A DNA stretch of 62,241 bases from Prevotella corporis DSM 18810 = JCM 8529 (GCF_000430525.1 NZ_AUME01000013.1:1-62241); one strand, 5' to 3'. Positions 49,000-58,852 are shown, numbered from the stretch's first letter. The notes: generated by a model from the letters alone, not told the origin. Made by a program: numbers and translations.

Positions 49000-51327
49000 C
49001 TACAGCGGATCGACGTCATAATAGACCAGAAGTGCGCCATAACGCTTTTCAGCGGTCATGCTATGCTGTACCTGACGCAGATACGACTTTGCCAATTCAT
49101 AATCCAATCCATATTCGAGTTTCAGCACGATCTTTCGGATGTTAAGTGTTTTTACCCTGGCCACGGCTGGTTTGTCAGGTCCCAGCACACGGTTTGAAAA
49201 TATTTCGCGCAGCCGTGATCCCATCTCTAATGCTGCCGTGTTGACCGTGTCGTCGCTCTTGTGCTTCAAATATACATAGATAAGCCGATGGAATGGCGGA
49301 TAATGGAATTCCTTACGTTCGGCAAGAAGCGACGAATAGAAGCCTTGGTAATCGTTGTGCACCACCTGTCCGATGAGTGGCAGGTCGTGATTCCTCGTCT
49401 GAAGAATCACCCTACCCCGCCTACCTTTGCGCCCCGCACGACCACTCACCTGACTCATCATCATGAAGGCATGCTCGTATGACCTGAAATCAGGGTAATT
49501 GAGCATACTGTCGGCATCAAGTATTCCCACCACCGACACTTTGTCGAAATCCAAACCCTTGGAAATCATCTGCGTACCAATGAGCAGATTGGTCTTTCCG
49601 CTTGAGAAATCGGCTATCAACCGCTCGTAGGCATTTTTCGTCCGTGTGGTATCCAAATCCATTCGGGCCACACGGGCCTCTGGAAAGACTGACATGATTT
49701 CGTCCTCTATCTTCTCCGTTCCATAACCACGGTTGCGAATATCCCTGCTTTCGCAATTCGGACAGGTCTCCGGTACACGATAGGTATAACCGCAATAATG
49801 GCACGTGAGCATACTCATGTTCTTATGGTAGGTCAAGGACACATCGCAATTCGGGCATTTGGGCACCCATCCGCACGTGCGACACTCCACCATTGGGGCA
49901 AATCCACGACGATTCTGAAATAATATCACTTGTTCGTCACGTCGTAGAGCTTCTCTGACGGCAGCTAACAAGCGTGGCGAGAAAGGCCCCGACATCATTT
50001 TTCGCCTACGGAGGTCCTTCACATCAACCACTTCAATCTCAGGCAACTGGATATCTTTGTAGCGTCGGTCGAGCGTGACCAGTCCATATTTACCCTGCTG
50101 CGCATTGTAGTAACTTTCCATTGATGGTGTAGCCGTACCGAGCAGCGTAGGAGCGCCGTACATTTGGGCGAGCATGATGGCCGCCGAACGGGCGTGGTAA
50201 CGGGGGGCTGGGTCCTGTTGCTTGAAACTTGTCTCGTGTTCTTCGTCGATTATCACAAGTCCGAGTTGCTGGAAAGGCAGAAAAACGGCGCTTCTCGCTC
50301 CAAGTATCACGTCGTAGGGGTGTCCCGACAGTTGTTTGCGCCATATCTCCACCCGTTCTGCATCGCTGTAACGGCTGTGGTAAATACCCAGTCGGTCGCC
50401 AAAAACGTGCTTGAGGCGTTCCATAATCTGAACCGTCAGCGCAATTTCGGGCAGCAAGTAAAGCACTTGTTTGTGCTCTTCCAAAGCCTTCTGTATGAGA
50501 TGGATGTAGATTTCTGTCTTTCCCGACGACGTGACACCGTGAAGCAGCGTCACCTTGTGGTTCATCATTTGAAGAAGAATCTGATTATAGGCATCAGTTT
50601 GTGCGTCATTGAGCGGTTTTATGTGCTCTGGATGGACACTTCCACCATTGTTCAGACGACCGACTTCCTTTCGGTAGGTTGTCAGTATCTGCTTGTCGAT
50701 CAGGCTGCGGACAACCGTCATCGTGCAACGGGAAACATTCATCAGTTCCTCGTGAGTGACAGGCTTCAAGTTTACGGCCTCGTCGTCGCTATTGGCGGCG
50801 TCATGAGCCAGCAATGACGGGTCGTCAGCAATGCCCGACAACTGCAAATAAGTCATTAACGCCTTCTGCTGCTTGGTCGCACGTGCCAAACAATCAAGGG
50901 CTATGTGTAAAGCCTGCTCCGTTCGGTATCTGCAGCCGAGACAAACATAAAGCTCGGTCTTCGGGCGATAGCCCTCTTCGGCTTTCAGTCCTGAGGGAAG
51001 GGCGGCTTTATAGACATCACCCAAAGGCGACATATAGTAATCGGCTATCCAGTGCCAAAGCCTCAACTGACAGTCAATCAGCACTGGTTGCTCATCCAAT
51101 ACGGAAACAATGGACTTGTATTCAATTTTTCTTCCTCCGGAAGTCGTGTCCGCCTCAGGGAGATGGGCGGTTGGGAGTGTGTCGCACACACCGACATACT
51201 TCTTGCTTTTGCCCAATGGCACAAGCACCCGCACACCAGGGCGCACCATAGGTTCGACTGAGTCGGGCACGCCATAGGTGAACGTTCCTTCCAAAGGTAA
51301 GGGCAATATGACTTCGACGTATTTCAT
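49000..51327 (-). CDS. priA: Primosomal protein N' (replication restart helicase PriA)
   Basis: Reloads the replicative helicase at collapsed forks. It has 775 residues. The N-terminal DNA-binding domain begins MKYVEVILPLPLEGTFTYGV. The helicase motifs are GVTSSGKTEIY (Walker A) and VIIDEEHETSFKQ (DEEH). The zinc-binding insert is intact, with paired cysteines in CRTCGWVPKCPNCDVS, CHYCGYTY and CPNCES. The promoter element lies only 8 bases before the ATG, so the mRNA may be nearly leaderless. Confidence 0.96.
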   Translation of the reverse strand: MKYVEVILPLPLEGTFTYGVPDSVEPMVRPGVRVLVPLGKSKKYVGVCDTLPTAHLPEADTTSGGRKIEYKSIVSVLDEQPVLIDCQLRLWHWIADYYMSPLGDVYKAALPSGLKAEEGYRPKTELYVCLGCRYRTEQALHIALDCLARATKQQKALMTYLQLSGIADDPSLLAHDAANSDDEAVNLKPVTHEELMNVSRCTMTVVRSLIDKQILTTYRKEVGRLNNGGSVHPEHIKPLNDAQTDAYNQILLQMMNHKVTLLHGVTSSGKTEIYIHLIQKALEEHKQVLYLLPEIALTVQIMERLKHVFGDRLGIYHSRYSDAERVEIWRKQLSGHPYDVILGARSAVFLPFQQLGLVIIDEEHETSFKQQDPAPRYHARSAAIMLAQMYGAPTLLGTATPSMESYYNAQQGKYGLVTLDRRYKDIQLPEIEVVDVKDLRRRKMMSGPFSPRLLAAVREALRRDEQVILFQNRRGFAPMVECRTCGWVPKCPNCDVSLTYHKNMSMLTCHYCGYTYRVPETCPNCESRDIRNRGYGTEKIEDEIMSVFPEARVARMDLDTTRTKNAYERLIADFSSGKTNLLIGTQMISKGLDFDKVSVVGILDADSMLNYPDFRSYEHAFMMMSQVSGRAGRKGRRGRVILQTRNHDLPLIGQVVHNDYQGFYSSLLAERKEFHYPPFHRLIYVYLKHKSDDTVNTAALEMGSRLREIFSNRVLGPDKPAVARVKTLNIRKIVLKLEYGLDYELAKSYLRQVQHSMTAEKRYGALLVYYDVDPL

Positions 51328-51335
51328 CTGTACTG

Positions 51336-51343
51336 CAAAGATA
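51336..51343 (-). promoter_or_regulatory. Promoter -7 element of priA
   Basis: The minus strand reads TATCTTTG, 8 bases from the start codon. The distance leaves room for almost no untranslated leader. Confidence 0.65.
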
Positions 51344-51519
51344 ACGCAATCCGAAGGAATAGCAAAACCTTATTACGGCTTATTGAAGATTCGGCAAGAT
51401 AATTTTTCAGCAGACGGCTTCCACTTTGTACTATTTGTCCATGCTGATTAGGAAGGTTCTCCAAACACCATGCAAGCTATGCGGTGAAAGATGATTATTA
51501 CCCTTCTCATCAGAAGTAA

Positions 51520-51566
51520 AGGAAACAAGACGAGGATGCAACTGCTTGCGTTGCATCCTCGTCTTG
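51520..51566 (-). terminator. Strong terminator of the T9SS/OMP region
   Basis: A perfect 17-bp stem CAAGACGAGGATGCAAC / GTTGCATCCTCGTCTTG (51526-51542, 51550-51566) is followed on the minus strand by TTTCCTTT. It lies 23 bases past the stop of the small beta-barrel gene. Confidence 0.88.
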
Positions 51567-51589
51567 GTGTAAATAGATTTTCTTACTTT

Positions 51590-52222
51590 TTAGAAGAAGT
51601 AAGCCACCCCGATCTGCCATGAGCTGTTGCGGCTCTTCTCCTTGCCGATAATCTCTCCCGTAGCATTTGAAATAGCATCGAGCAACTTTACGTCGGCTGT
51701 TTTGCCCAAGGCGATGTTGTAATTGGCGCTAATCTGCAGATGATTCAGTACCGTGAAGCCAAGGCCAGCATTGACACTCAGGTTGCTACTCTTCAGGGAA
51801 TAGCTGCTGCCATGTGTCCACTTGAAGTCCTTGTCACCGACATTGATTCCCCACTGTGGCCCAGCGAAGAAGAATACGTTGGCCGTACTGCCCAAGCCTA
51901 CAGCGTAACTGAGGTTGACAGGAATGGCAATTTGCTGCTGCTTTACGGTCTGTTCCTCACCTCCGATATCGGAAACTTTGGCCGAACGATAGTCGTAAAG
52001 GGCTGAAGCATCGATGCCAAGGCCAGTCAAAGGAAGACTGAACTGGACGGTAGGACCAACAAAACCACCTGCCTGATTTGACTTTTCCAACATCTTACTA
52101 CTCAAATGCATGTCGGTCACATTCAAACCAGCCTTCAAACCAAACTTCACTCCCTGTGCATTCGCTACTGTAGAAAATGCAAGTCCGAATGAGACCAATG
52201 CCAATGTAAATAATTTCTTCAT
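51590..52222 (-). CDS. Outer-membrane beta-barrel protein (PorT-like / OMP_b-brl_2)
   Basis: A 210-residue exported protein. The signal peptide is MKKLFTLALVSFGLAFSTVA, cut before QGVKFGLKAG. The start of the mature protein (GVKFGLKAGLNVTDM) and alternating hydrophobic strands up to the C-terminal WQIGVAYFF are typical of the eight-stranded Bacteroidetes barrel family. It follows gldN by 92 bases on the same strand and ends before the strong terminator. A link to type IX secretion is suggested by position only. Confidence 0.8.
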   Translation of the reverse strand: MKKLFTLALVSFGLAFSTVANAQGVKFGLKAGLNVTDMHLSSKMLEKSNQAGGFVGPTVQFSLPLTGLGIDASALYDYRSAKVSDIGGEEQTVKQQQIAIPVNLSYAVGLGSTANVFFFAGPQWGINVGDKDFKWTHGSSYSLKSSNLSVNAGLGFTVLNHLQISANYNIALGKTADVKLLDAISNATGEIIGKEKSRNSSWQIGVAYFF

Positions 52223-52314
52223 TCTTTAAAAGATTAAAGACGCCTGAATACTCATAAAAGTTTGGCAAGCGCCTTGTTAACATTCTTAATTGATATCAAT
52301 TTCATAAACACTGA

Positions 52315-53358
52315 CTAATGACGTTGACGACGAACGGTCACGCGTGCGGCATTGTTGCTGTTCCCATTGTTTTGGCGTGTGCGACGAGATGAACGTGCGC
52401 TGGTGGTTGAACCACGTCGAGAGCGACGGTGCTTCTTTACTGCCTTGACATCTTCCTGTGCATTGGCTAAACTGTCCAGACTGTCTTTCTTGGCCTGATC
52501 ACCAAAGATATTCTTTTCAAACTCAAGCAGTTCGTTCTCTATTTTATTCTGTTCCGCCGACATTGCCGAGTCAGTGGGGCAATATTGCGAGAGAGTCATG
52601 CCCAGCATATTAGTCGTTTTGTAAATCTTTCCCTTATAGCGATTCATTGTGAAGTAGTCCTCCACACTCATGGTGGCAGCGTTGTTAAGATTGCTTGTCA
52701 TGATGGTCTGCTTGGAAAGGTAAGGAGCAAGATCGTCATATTTTACCCAAAACAAGGGATACTTGACCTCTCCGTCGCCGAAATCATCTCTGCGATACAT
52801 AATGGGACAGAGTGCGATGACCTTGCGATGGAAAGTAGAAGTACCTTGGTCGTAATAGGCACTCTCTTTGAGATAGTAGCCCTTCACTTCTGCTGACGGA
52901 ATATCGCTGTTGTCTAAGCGGATTCCACGGTCTGTACGCTCATAGTAAATGTGGTAGTTGTCGAGGAATTGCAAAGGCTTCACCCGCGACGAATCGTTGA
53001 ACACTTCGTTGCCGTCCATGCGATACTCATAGGCTTTGATGCCACCATGACGTGGCCCCGACATCATCAGTTTGAAGATGTAGCTGAAGAGATTCATCTG
53101 AGACCCAACTGGCTCAGTTGGATAATAAAGGCCTGCATTGGCATCCTCCACCAGTTTCAATTCGCGGTAAATATCACGACGCCAAACAACATCTTCGTTC
53201 ATCGGAGCTGCTGTCGGGAAGGATATCTGCGCACGGGTTGTTATCGTATTGGCATTCGACCTGTTCCTTGCCTGCTGTTCGGCTCTGCGGCGTGCCGGTT
53301 GAGCACAGACACTCATGCCTACAAGAGCAACACATACTATCAAGAATATTCGTTTCAT
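52315..53358 (-). CDS. gldN: Type IX secretion ring protein GldN (PorN)
   Basis: Periplasmic component that joins GldK in the outer-membrane-associated ring of the T9SS. I start it at MKRIFLIVCVALVGMSVCAQ (53358, 347 residues), which is a clean signal peptide; the frame stays open 17 codons further up. The core includes DVVWRRDIYRELKLVEDANA and YYPTEPVGSQMNLFSYIFKL. The C-terminal ~60 residues are Arg/Ser/Asn-rich and likely disordered. It follows gldM by 129 bases. Confidence 0.92.
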   Translation of the reverse strand: MKRIFLIVCVALVGMSVCAQPARRRAEQQARNRSNANTITTRAQISFPTAAPMNEDVVWRRDIYRELKLVEDANAGLYYPTEPVGSQMNLFSYIFKLMMSGPRHGGIKAYEYRMDGNEVFNDSSRVKPLQFLDNYHIYYERTDRGIRLDNSDIPSAEVKGYYLKESAYYDQGTSTFHRKVIALCPIMYRRDDFGDGEVKYPLFWVKYDDLAPYLSKQTIMTSNLNNAATMSVEDYFTMNRYKGKIYKTTNMLGMTLSQYCPTDSAMSAEQNKIENELLEFEKNIFGDQAKKDSLDSLANAQEDVKAVKKHRRSRRGSTTSARSSRRTRQNNGNSNNAARVTVRRQRH

Positions 53359-53487
53359 TATTTCAGGATTGTTTACTTTTCTATTTAAAGTGTTGATGAG
53401 AATTTCCATCAGAGGAGGACGATGGCTGATCGACTTTCGTCCTATGAGCCGAATTTTGCTGGCCCATTAATATCTCGTCTCTTCAAC

Positions 53488-55077
53488 TTACTGTACTATC
53501 ACTTCCATATTGCGACCGTTCAGCGTACGGGTAGTACCGTCTGGACCATGCACGACGACATTGGTTATGTAGAAACGCTTGTTGCGGCTCAAGTGGCGGA
53601 ACTGTTCCTTTTGCTGAGCCGAGAAAGAAGCTCCATTACTTGCCAACGGAACGGCATTTCCCATCGCATCGAAGAATACAGTGCGGAAACTGGTAACGGT
53701 GAATGGAATATCAATCAGTCCGTCATCGATTGCCGCATGGATACCAGACACTGACATCAATGCACCCTTTGACAGGCCACCACTCTTGAACCGGTTGCCA
53801 CTCATGGCGATATAAGGAGAAGGATCTGGCAATCTTCGCACTTTGAACACATATTCGCCTATCTTTCTGCCTTTTGACGAGACAGAGATTGTCACCGGAC
53901 GGCCGACTGCCGATGGGCGGGCAATGAACCTACCACCTCCACGGGCCACCAACGAACCACCTGTCATGGAAGCTTGAACTTCTTTCTGACTGGTGTTAGG
54001 GATGCTGATAGTTATCGGGTTGTCAAAACCTGCATAAAGAACATTCATCAAGTCGGCGGCAATGGTGGCCATTCCCTCAAATGGAGGGGTCCTTTGCATA
54101 CCGTCCGGACTGATATAGCGTTCAGGTTGTGGACCACCAGTGACCCAATAATCTTGTTTGAAGTTTCTTCGGATAACATTTCCAGCAAGATCTTTGACTA
54201 AAATGTAGCCAGACAAAGTATGTTTACCAGGGCCACCAGCCTTGACAGTCACCTTATTACCCTTAATGAGCTGTCCGTTGACATAGACTTGAGGCTGCTG
54301 AGTTGAATCAACGGCAGCCATAAACATCTGCGCAGTGAGTGTTTCGCCTGGATAAAGGCGTGTCTGACTGGGCACAACGAAAGCCTGTAGCTTGTTGACG
54401 CGGAGATCTTTCAAGCCTACATTTGCAACCAAAGTATGCAAAACCTCGCCTTCTGCATAGCGAATGTCACTCTGTAACTTGGACAAGAGGGTTACGGCGG
54501 CGGCAGTTGGCATATCCTCAAACATATATTCCTCCCAATTTTTGTTCAGGCTACGGTTGGGGACATCAGTTGAAAGGTTACTGGCGATAATCTGCTTTTG
54601 AACAGGGTCTGTGACAAACTTCAGAATTTGGGTGCGGTATCTGTTGATAGCCTCAAACAATTTGTGTCCCTGTCCTGAACCGGGAGCCAGCATAACATAA
54701 CTTGATGCCTCAAGATCTTCCTTATTTTTGATATTCAAAGGATCTCCATCCTTACCATCTGCCTCACTGACGATTTGAACTTTCAGCGCCTGCGCATAGT
54801 TAAACAAAGAGTCGCTCATATTCTTGACATGAGATGCCATTGCAAACCACTCCTTCACTTTCTGAGGATTCTTCTGCATCATCATCTCCAGCTCACCGAA
54901 AATAGCCTCGTTTTCCTTAGATGAGTTTCCTGTAGTCCTGTTCAAACTTTCCTCCACGATTGAGAATCCGTTAAGCACCTCGGTCGAGATGTTCAGCGCA
55001 AGCATTGCCATGAGGACGACATACATAAGGTTTATCATCTTCTGGCGTGGGGAAACTTTTCTTTTTATAATTGCCAT
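53488..55077 (-). CDS. gldM: Type IX secretion motor protein GldM (PorM)
   Basis: Rotor-like subunit spanning the periplasm, driven by proton flow together with GldL. It has 529 residues. One N-terminal membrane helix (MINLMYVVLMAMLALNI, about 14-30) is followed by several periplasmic domains, for example GETLTAQMFMAAVDSTQQPQ and KYVFKVRRLPDPSP-like EYVFKVRRLPDPSPYIA. It is 70 bases after gldL. Confidence 0.94.
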   Translation of the reverse strand: MAIIKRKVSPRQKMINLMYVVLMAMLALNISTEVLNGFSIVEESLNRTTGNSSKENEAIFGELEMMMQKNPQKVKEWFAMASHVKNMSDSLFNYAQALKVQIVSEADGKDGDPLNIKNKEDLEASSYVMLAPGSGQGHKLFEAINRYRTQILKFVTDPVQKQIIASNLSTDVPNRSLNKNWEEYMFEDMPTAAAVTLLSKLQSDIRYAEGEVLHTLVANVGLKDLRVNKLQAFVVPSQTRLYPGETLTAQMFMAAVDSTQQPQVYVNGQLIKGNKVTVKAGGPGKHTLSGYILVKDLAGNVIRRNFKQDYWVTGGPQPERYISPDGMQRTPPFEGMATIAADLMNVLYAGFDNPITISIPNTSQKEVQASMTGGSLVARGGGRFIARPSAVGRPVTISVSSKGRKIGEYVFKVRRLPDPSPYIAMSGNRFKSGGLSKGALMSVSGIHAAIDDGLIDIPFTVTSFRTVFFDAMGNAVPLASNGASFSAQQKEQFRHLSRNKRFYITNVVVHGPDGTTRTLNGRNMEVIVQ

Positions 55078-55147
55078 TACTTAATAAGCTAAAATTATCC
55101 AAGAGTCCATACGTCAAGGCATGGATGGGGTCAGACCAAGGATTAGG

Positions 55148-55930
55148 TTATTCAACATCAGGTTGTTGAGGAGCACTCGCAGGGGATGCAACTCGCATAT
55201 TGACAGTCATTGCCTCAATCATGCGAGCATAAACCTTGTTGAGCTGCTCTATCTGTTGAGCCATCTTGCGAGTTTGCTCATTGATTTGGTCAATAGTACC
55301 AATCTGCTGGCTCGCTCCCTTAAGCTGCATCTCGTAAACCTTCGTAATTCCGGTTAGCGTTCGATTGAGATTCTCCATCTCCTCGCTGTCGCGAGTGAGC
55401 CGCTGGCTCTGATCGTTGACCTTTCCCAACATCTCTGTCAAGTGTTTCAGGGCATCAACATAGTTGGTCTGCGCCTCAACCATCTCAGGTGTCTGCTGTT
55501 CGGCATTGGCAATCATCTGGCTTTGCTGGTTAACAACAGCGGCAGCAATCTGATCTGCTGAAGGCATATCTTGACGTACCGCATCGACAGCTTGTATGGG
55601 AGACGCTGCTTTACGAGCATTAAAATTGAGAGATCTGTCGTTTTCGTCTTCCTCGCCATCAATACTATAATGAGTCGGTATTTCCTTGCCGTCATCTGTC
55701 TTATCGAAGGGGCGGTCGAAAGCCGAAAGGAAGAACACGACGACCTCTGTTCCCATTCCGACGAACAACATAATGTTAGCGCCCGGCAAGTGAGTCAGTT
55801 TAAACAACGCACCTAAAATTACGACAGCTGCACCCCAACTATATCCATAGTTCAGGAAAGTTTGACCAGGGACTGTATCAATCCACTTCTGCAGACGATA
55901 CACAATATTAAAATTACTATAGTTTGACAT
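55148..55930 (-). CDS. gldL: Type IX secretion motor protein GldL (PorL)
   Basis: Inner-membrane motor partner of GldM. The start is MSNYSNFNIVYRLQKWIDTV (55930, 260 residues); its ATG overlaps the gldK TAA by one base. Two membrane helices lie near residues 24-45 and 50-72, including the conserved KLTHLPGANIML. The rest is a long cytoplasmic Gln/Glu-rich coiled coil. Confidence 0.93.
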   Translation of the reverse strand: MSNYSNFNIVYRLQKWIDTVPGQTFLNYGYSWGAAVVILGALFKLTHLPGANIMLFVGMGTEVVVFFLSAFDRPFDKTDDGKEIPTHYSIDGEEDENDRSLNFNARKAASPIQAVDAVRQDMPSADQIAAAVVNQQSQMIANAEQQTPEMVEAQTNYVDALKHLTEMLGKVNDQSQRLTRDSEEMENLNRTLTGITKVYEMQLKGASQQIGTIDQINEQTRKMAQQIEQLNKVYARMIEAMTVNMRVASPASAPQQPDVE

Positions 55931-57420
55931 TATCTTCTTCTCTTTTTGCTTTTCTTTAAACTCTTTCTTGCCTGCTTGGCGGCCTCGCTTGTTGAACTGG
56001 CAAGGCTGCGCACGCAACGGAAACCAATATAACTGCGTGGCTGATTCTGATATTCCCATGTGCGCCAAGCACTGCGAATATAGCTCTCAGGGTCCTTCCA
56101 GCTACCGCCACGTACGCTTTTCTTCTTCAGTCGATAAGGGTCTTCGACGGCAGCTTTGTACTCCAGCTGCGGATTGAGGTCGTTCATGGCATTCACTCCT
56201 GCTTCAGTATAAATCGTACTGGTCCACTCTGCCACATTGCCTGCCATATCATATAATCCGTTAGAGTTGGAACTATAGATACCGACCTTGCTCGTTATGA
56301 GATTTCCGTCCTTCGTATAGTTGCCCCTGTCTGGCTTGAAGTTGGCATAGAAACAGCCATTTCCACTCTTCACGTCGGAATTCTCCCAAGGGAACTCATC
56401 TTGATTCTTACCGCGAGCAGCGTATTCCCACTCGGCCTCGGTCGGAAGGCGATAACGCTGTACGAAACGCGCTTCCTTGCCCAGACCTTTCAGCAGGTAA
56501 TCGGTGCGCCAAGCGCAGAAAGCATTGGCCTGTTCCCATGTTACTCCCACAACGGGGTAATCATTATAGGTCGCATTGCTGAAATAGTTGCGGAGATAGG
56601 TCTCATTCTCAGAATTACGGAAGTCGTTCACCCAACAAGTCGTATCGGGATAGACGTTCACGATATAAGTGTTGAGGAAGTCCCAAGGACCAGAAAGAGG
56701 TCGGTTGATAGTCTCAGAATGAATAACACCCTCGTCGTCAACATATGCCGTATCCTTCGAAATCATGACAACCTCATTGGGATCGACTGCGATATCTGTA
56801 TTCAGATTTCGCTCTTCGGGGTTCAGTCGGTTTCGGCGAAGTGCCGCGGTAGTGTAATCGTAAATCTCATAACGATAATTCAACTGCCGCCCGTCAAGAA
56901 GTTTTTCGCCCGTAACAGGGTTCGTAACATACAGACTTTGGAAAGCCCGTTGCTCGTCTTCATTGGGTTTCCGTGGCAAACGCTTGCTCCAATTAAGGTG
57001 TGGAGTTACGGGATCACCATTCTTATCTTCGGTAATCATGTAGGTTTCATCGCCACTATAGGCTGGATCGGCCAAGCGGGTGCGGAGAATGGAATCGCGA
57101 ACCCATTCGACAAACTGCTTATACTCGGAATTGGTAACTTCCGTCTCGTCCATCCAAAAGCCATCCACGGAAATGTCTTTCACCGGAGTCTCCTTGCCCC
57201 ACAGACTATCTTGTTTTTCAATTCCCATCTTCAGCCATCCGCGCTTCACCATGGTCATACCGTAAGGGGTCGGTTCTTTGAAAGATCTTCCACCACCAAC
57301 GCCCGTTACTTCTCCGCCTCGGCTGGACGACGATGAAGACCTACTGCTGAAACAGCTGGTAAATAATCCCAAAATGATGGTACTAAGACAAAGAGTCAAT
57401 ATACTTTTTTTCATTTTCAT
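55930..57420 (-). CDS. gldK: Type IX secretion lipoprotein GldK (PorK)
   Basis: Outer-membrane lipoprotein that forms the periplasmic ring with GldN. It has 496 residues. The lipobox is LFTSC (Cys23 from this ATG; a second ATG two codons on is possible), followed by a Ser-rich linker. A formylglycine-enzyme-like (FGE-sulfatase) fold covers ~60-470, with DGFWMDETEVTNSEYKQF, RLPTEAEWEYAARG and YIGFRCVRS. It is not thought to be catalytic in this system. Tail Lys/Arg-rich. Confidence 0.94.
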   Translation of the reverse strand: MKMKKSILTLCLSTIILGLFTSCFSSRSSSSSSRGGEVTGVGGGRSFKEPTPYGMTMVKRGWLKMGIEKQDSLWGKETPVKDISVDGFWMDETEVTNSEYKQFVEWVRDSILRTRLADPAYSGDETYMITEDKNGDPVTPHLNWSKRLPRKPNEDEQRAFQSLYVTNPVTGEKLLDGRQLNYRYEIYDYTTAALRRNRLNPEERNLNTDIAVDPNEVVMISKDTAYVDDEGVIHSETINRPLSGPWDFLNTYIVNVYPDTTCWVNDFRNSENETYLRNYFSNATYNDYPVVGVTWEQANAFCAWRTDYLLKGLGKEARFVQRYRLPTEAEWEYAARGKNQDEFPWENSDVKSGNGCFYANFKPDRGNYTKDGNLITSKVGIYSSNSNGLYDMAGNVAEWTSTIYTEAGVNAMNDLNPQLEYKAAVEDPYRLKKKSVRGGSWKDPESYIRSAWRTWEYQNQPRSYIGFRCVRSLASSTSEAAKQARKSLKKSKKRRR

Positions 57421-57431
57421 ATCTATTTTAC

Positions 57432-58370
57432 CTATAGAAATCTTACGCTTTTATGTTTATTTCTGCCTTTCTTTTGCAAATTTATATCGGTCTGATAGCT
57501 CACAAAAAGCTCATGACTTCCGTTGCCCGGATCGGCGGTTCCTGTGTACATCTCATAACTATACCCGATGTTTATTCCTTGAAAACTTCCTCCTACATAA
57601 GCCGTTACAGAGTTTGTCGGACTGTAGGAGACGCCGCCATAGAGCATTTTCTTGTCGTTGGTATATACCAGACGGGCAGTGATGTCCGCCCTGTAGCCAT
57701 TGCCATCGTAACGCGCCAACACCGACGTCGGTATTGAAAGAAACGGATTTCTCAATTTAATATTGTATCCACCTGTCAAATAATAAGTGCGGTCGATTTG
57801 CAATTCGTTGGTTTGACCAAGCTCTACAAGTGGCGCATTGAGATGCTGGACCGATGCGCCAACATACCAATTCTTCTTTATGTAATAAAGTCCGAAACCG
57901 ACATCAAGCGAATTGCCGTTCACCTCAGAGCGAGCAAAAGCTGGGTCACTGGAGTCCTCAACGTCGAGTTTGGAACCGTCGAAACGCTCCATCAGCAAAC
58001 CGAGCTGAACTCCCGCTGACAGCATTCCCCCAAACAAACTCTTGCGGAACGCATACTGCCCAGCCAGCCGCTGATGACTGAACAAGCCTATCTTATCGTT
58101 GATTAGCGACAGCCCAACGCCATGATACTGATTCATGAAGAAAAGCGGCATGTCGGCACCAACATAGAAAGACCTTGGATTATTCTCGTAGCCGGCAAAA
58201 TCGAGGGCATAGGCACCGACGACATTCAGTTTGTTGCCCTTTCCCACACTGGCAGGATTGAAATAAGGTTCCATCGCCCAATAATGACTGAACGACACAT
58301 CGTATTGAGCCATGGACGAGACCATGACTAAGCCGAGAAAACTTATTATGACTATTAAGCGCTTAAACAC
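57432..58370 (-). CDS. porP: PorP/SprF family type IX secretion outer-membrane protein
   Basis: Outer-membrane barrel of the T9SS, 312 residues. Signal peptide MFKRLIVIISFLGLVMVSSM is cut before QYDVSFSHYW. Family features are YFNPASVGKGNKLNVVGAYA and NIGYSYEMYTG. It precedes gldK by 11 bases and heads the operon porP-gldK-gldL-gldM-gldN. Only a weak promoter-like element (TCCTTTTG, 58436-58443) is seen upstream. Confidence 0.92.
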   Translation of the reverse strand: MFKRLIVIISFLGLVMVSSMAQYDVSFSHYWAMEPYFNPASVGKGNKLNVVGAYALDFAGYENNPRSFYVGADMPLFFMNQYHGVGLSLINDKIGLFSHQRLAGQYAFRKSLFGGMLSAGVQLGLLMERFDGSKLDVEDSSDPAFARSEVNGNSLDVGFGLYYIKKNWYVGASVQHLNAPLVELGQTNELQIDRTYYLTGGYNIKLRNPFLSIPTSVLARYDGNGYRADITARLVYTNDKKMLYGGVSYSPTNSVTAYVGGSFQGINIGYSYEMYTGTADPGNGSHELFVSYQTDINLQKKGRNKHKSVRFL

Positions 58371-58490
58371 GAGATAATAACGGAAACACCATTGTTTTAT
58401 TGCATCAGGCGCAACAAATCGCTGTCATCTCTTCGCAAAAGGAATCGAAAACTTGTTTCTGACTCCAATGAAAACACATCATTTCTGGCC

Positions 58491-58539
58491 AAAACAAAAA
58501 GAAATGCAACTCAATCGCCCAAGGACAGACCGAGTTGCA
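58491..58539 (-). terminator. Terminator after the DUF2795 gene
   Basis: On the minus strand TGCAACTC / GAGTTGCA (58532-58539, 58505-58512), extended by G-U and short pairs, is followed by TTTCTTTTTG. It separates the DUF2795 unit from porP. Confidence 0.82.
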
Positions 58540-58567
58540 CATCAGTATAATCATTTAATAGACAGCA

Positions 58568-58789
58568 TCAATATTCGTCTTCGTTCCAGAGAAAATCATC
58601 TTTTGAAGGATAATCAGGCCAAATATCTTCGATACTGTCATACACATCGCCCTCATCCTCAATCTCCTGAAGATTCTCCAACACCTCAAGGGGGGCACCA
58701 GAGCGAATCGCATAATCTATCAACTCATCTTTTGTAGCTGGCCATGGTGCGTCTTCCAGCTTAGATGCTAATTCCAGTGTCCAATACAT
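58568..58789 (-). CDS. DUF2795 family protein
   Basis: A 73-residue acidic cytoplasmic protein that I recognise as DUF2795. It begins MYWTLELASKLEDAPWPATK and continues DELIDYAIRSGAPLEVLENL, then an acidic tail ending WNEDEY. Function is unknown. It has its own promoter (58821-58852) overlapping the end of the adenosyltransferase gene. Confidence 0.83.
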   Translation of the reverse strand: MYWTLELASKLEDAPWPATKDELIDYAIRSGAPLEVLENLQEIEDEGDVYDSIEDIWPDYPSKDDFLWNEDEY

Positions 58790-58820
58790 AGGTTCAAAAC
58801 TTTTGCTTGTAATTTGCGTG

Positions 58821-58852
58821 CAAAAATACTATTTTATTTCTTATTTGCAAGG
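58821..58852 (-). promoter_or_regulatory. Promoter of the DUF2795 gene
   Basis: On the minus strand TTG (58848-58850), 19 bases, TATTTTTG (58821-58828). The -33 box lies within the last codons of the upstream gene. Confidence 0.7.

Noticed and set aside
53422..53754. A 110-residue plus-strand frame
   Set aside because: It lies mostly antisense to gldM and has no independent signal.
56401..57336. A 311-residue plus-strand frame
   Set aside because: It is the reverse shadow of gldK, whose domain structure is clear.
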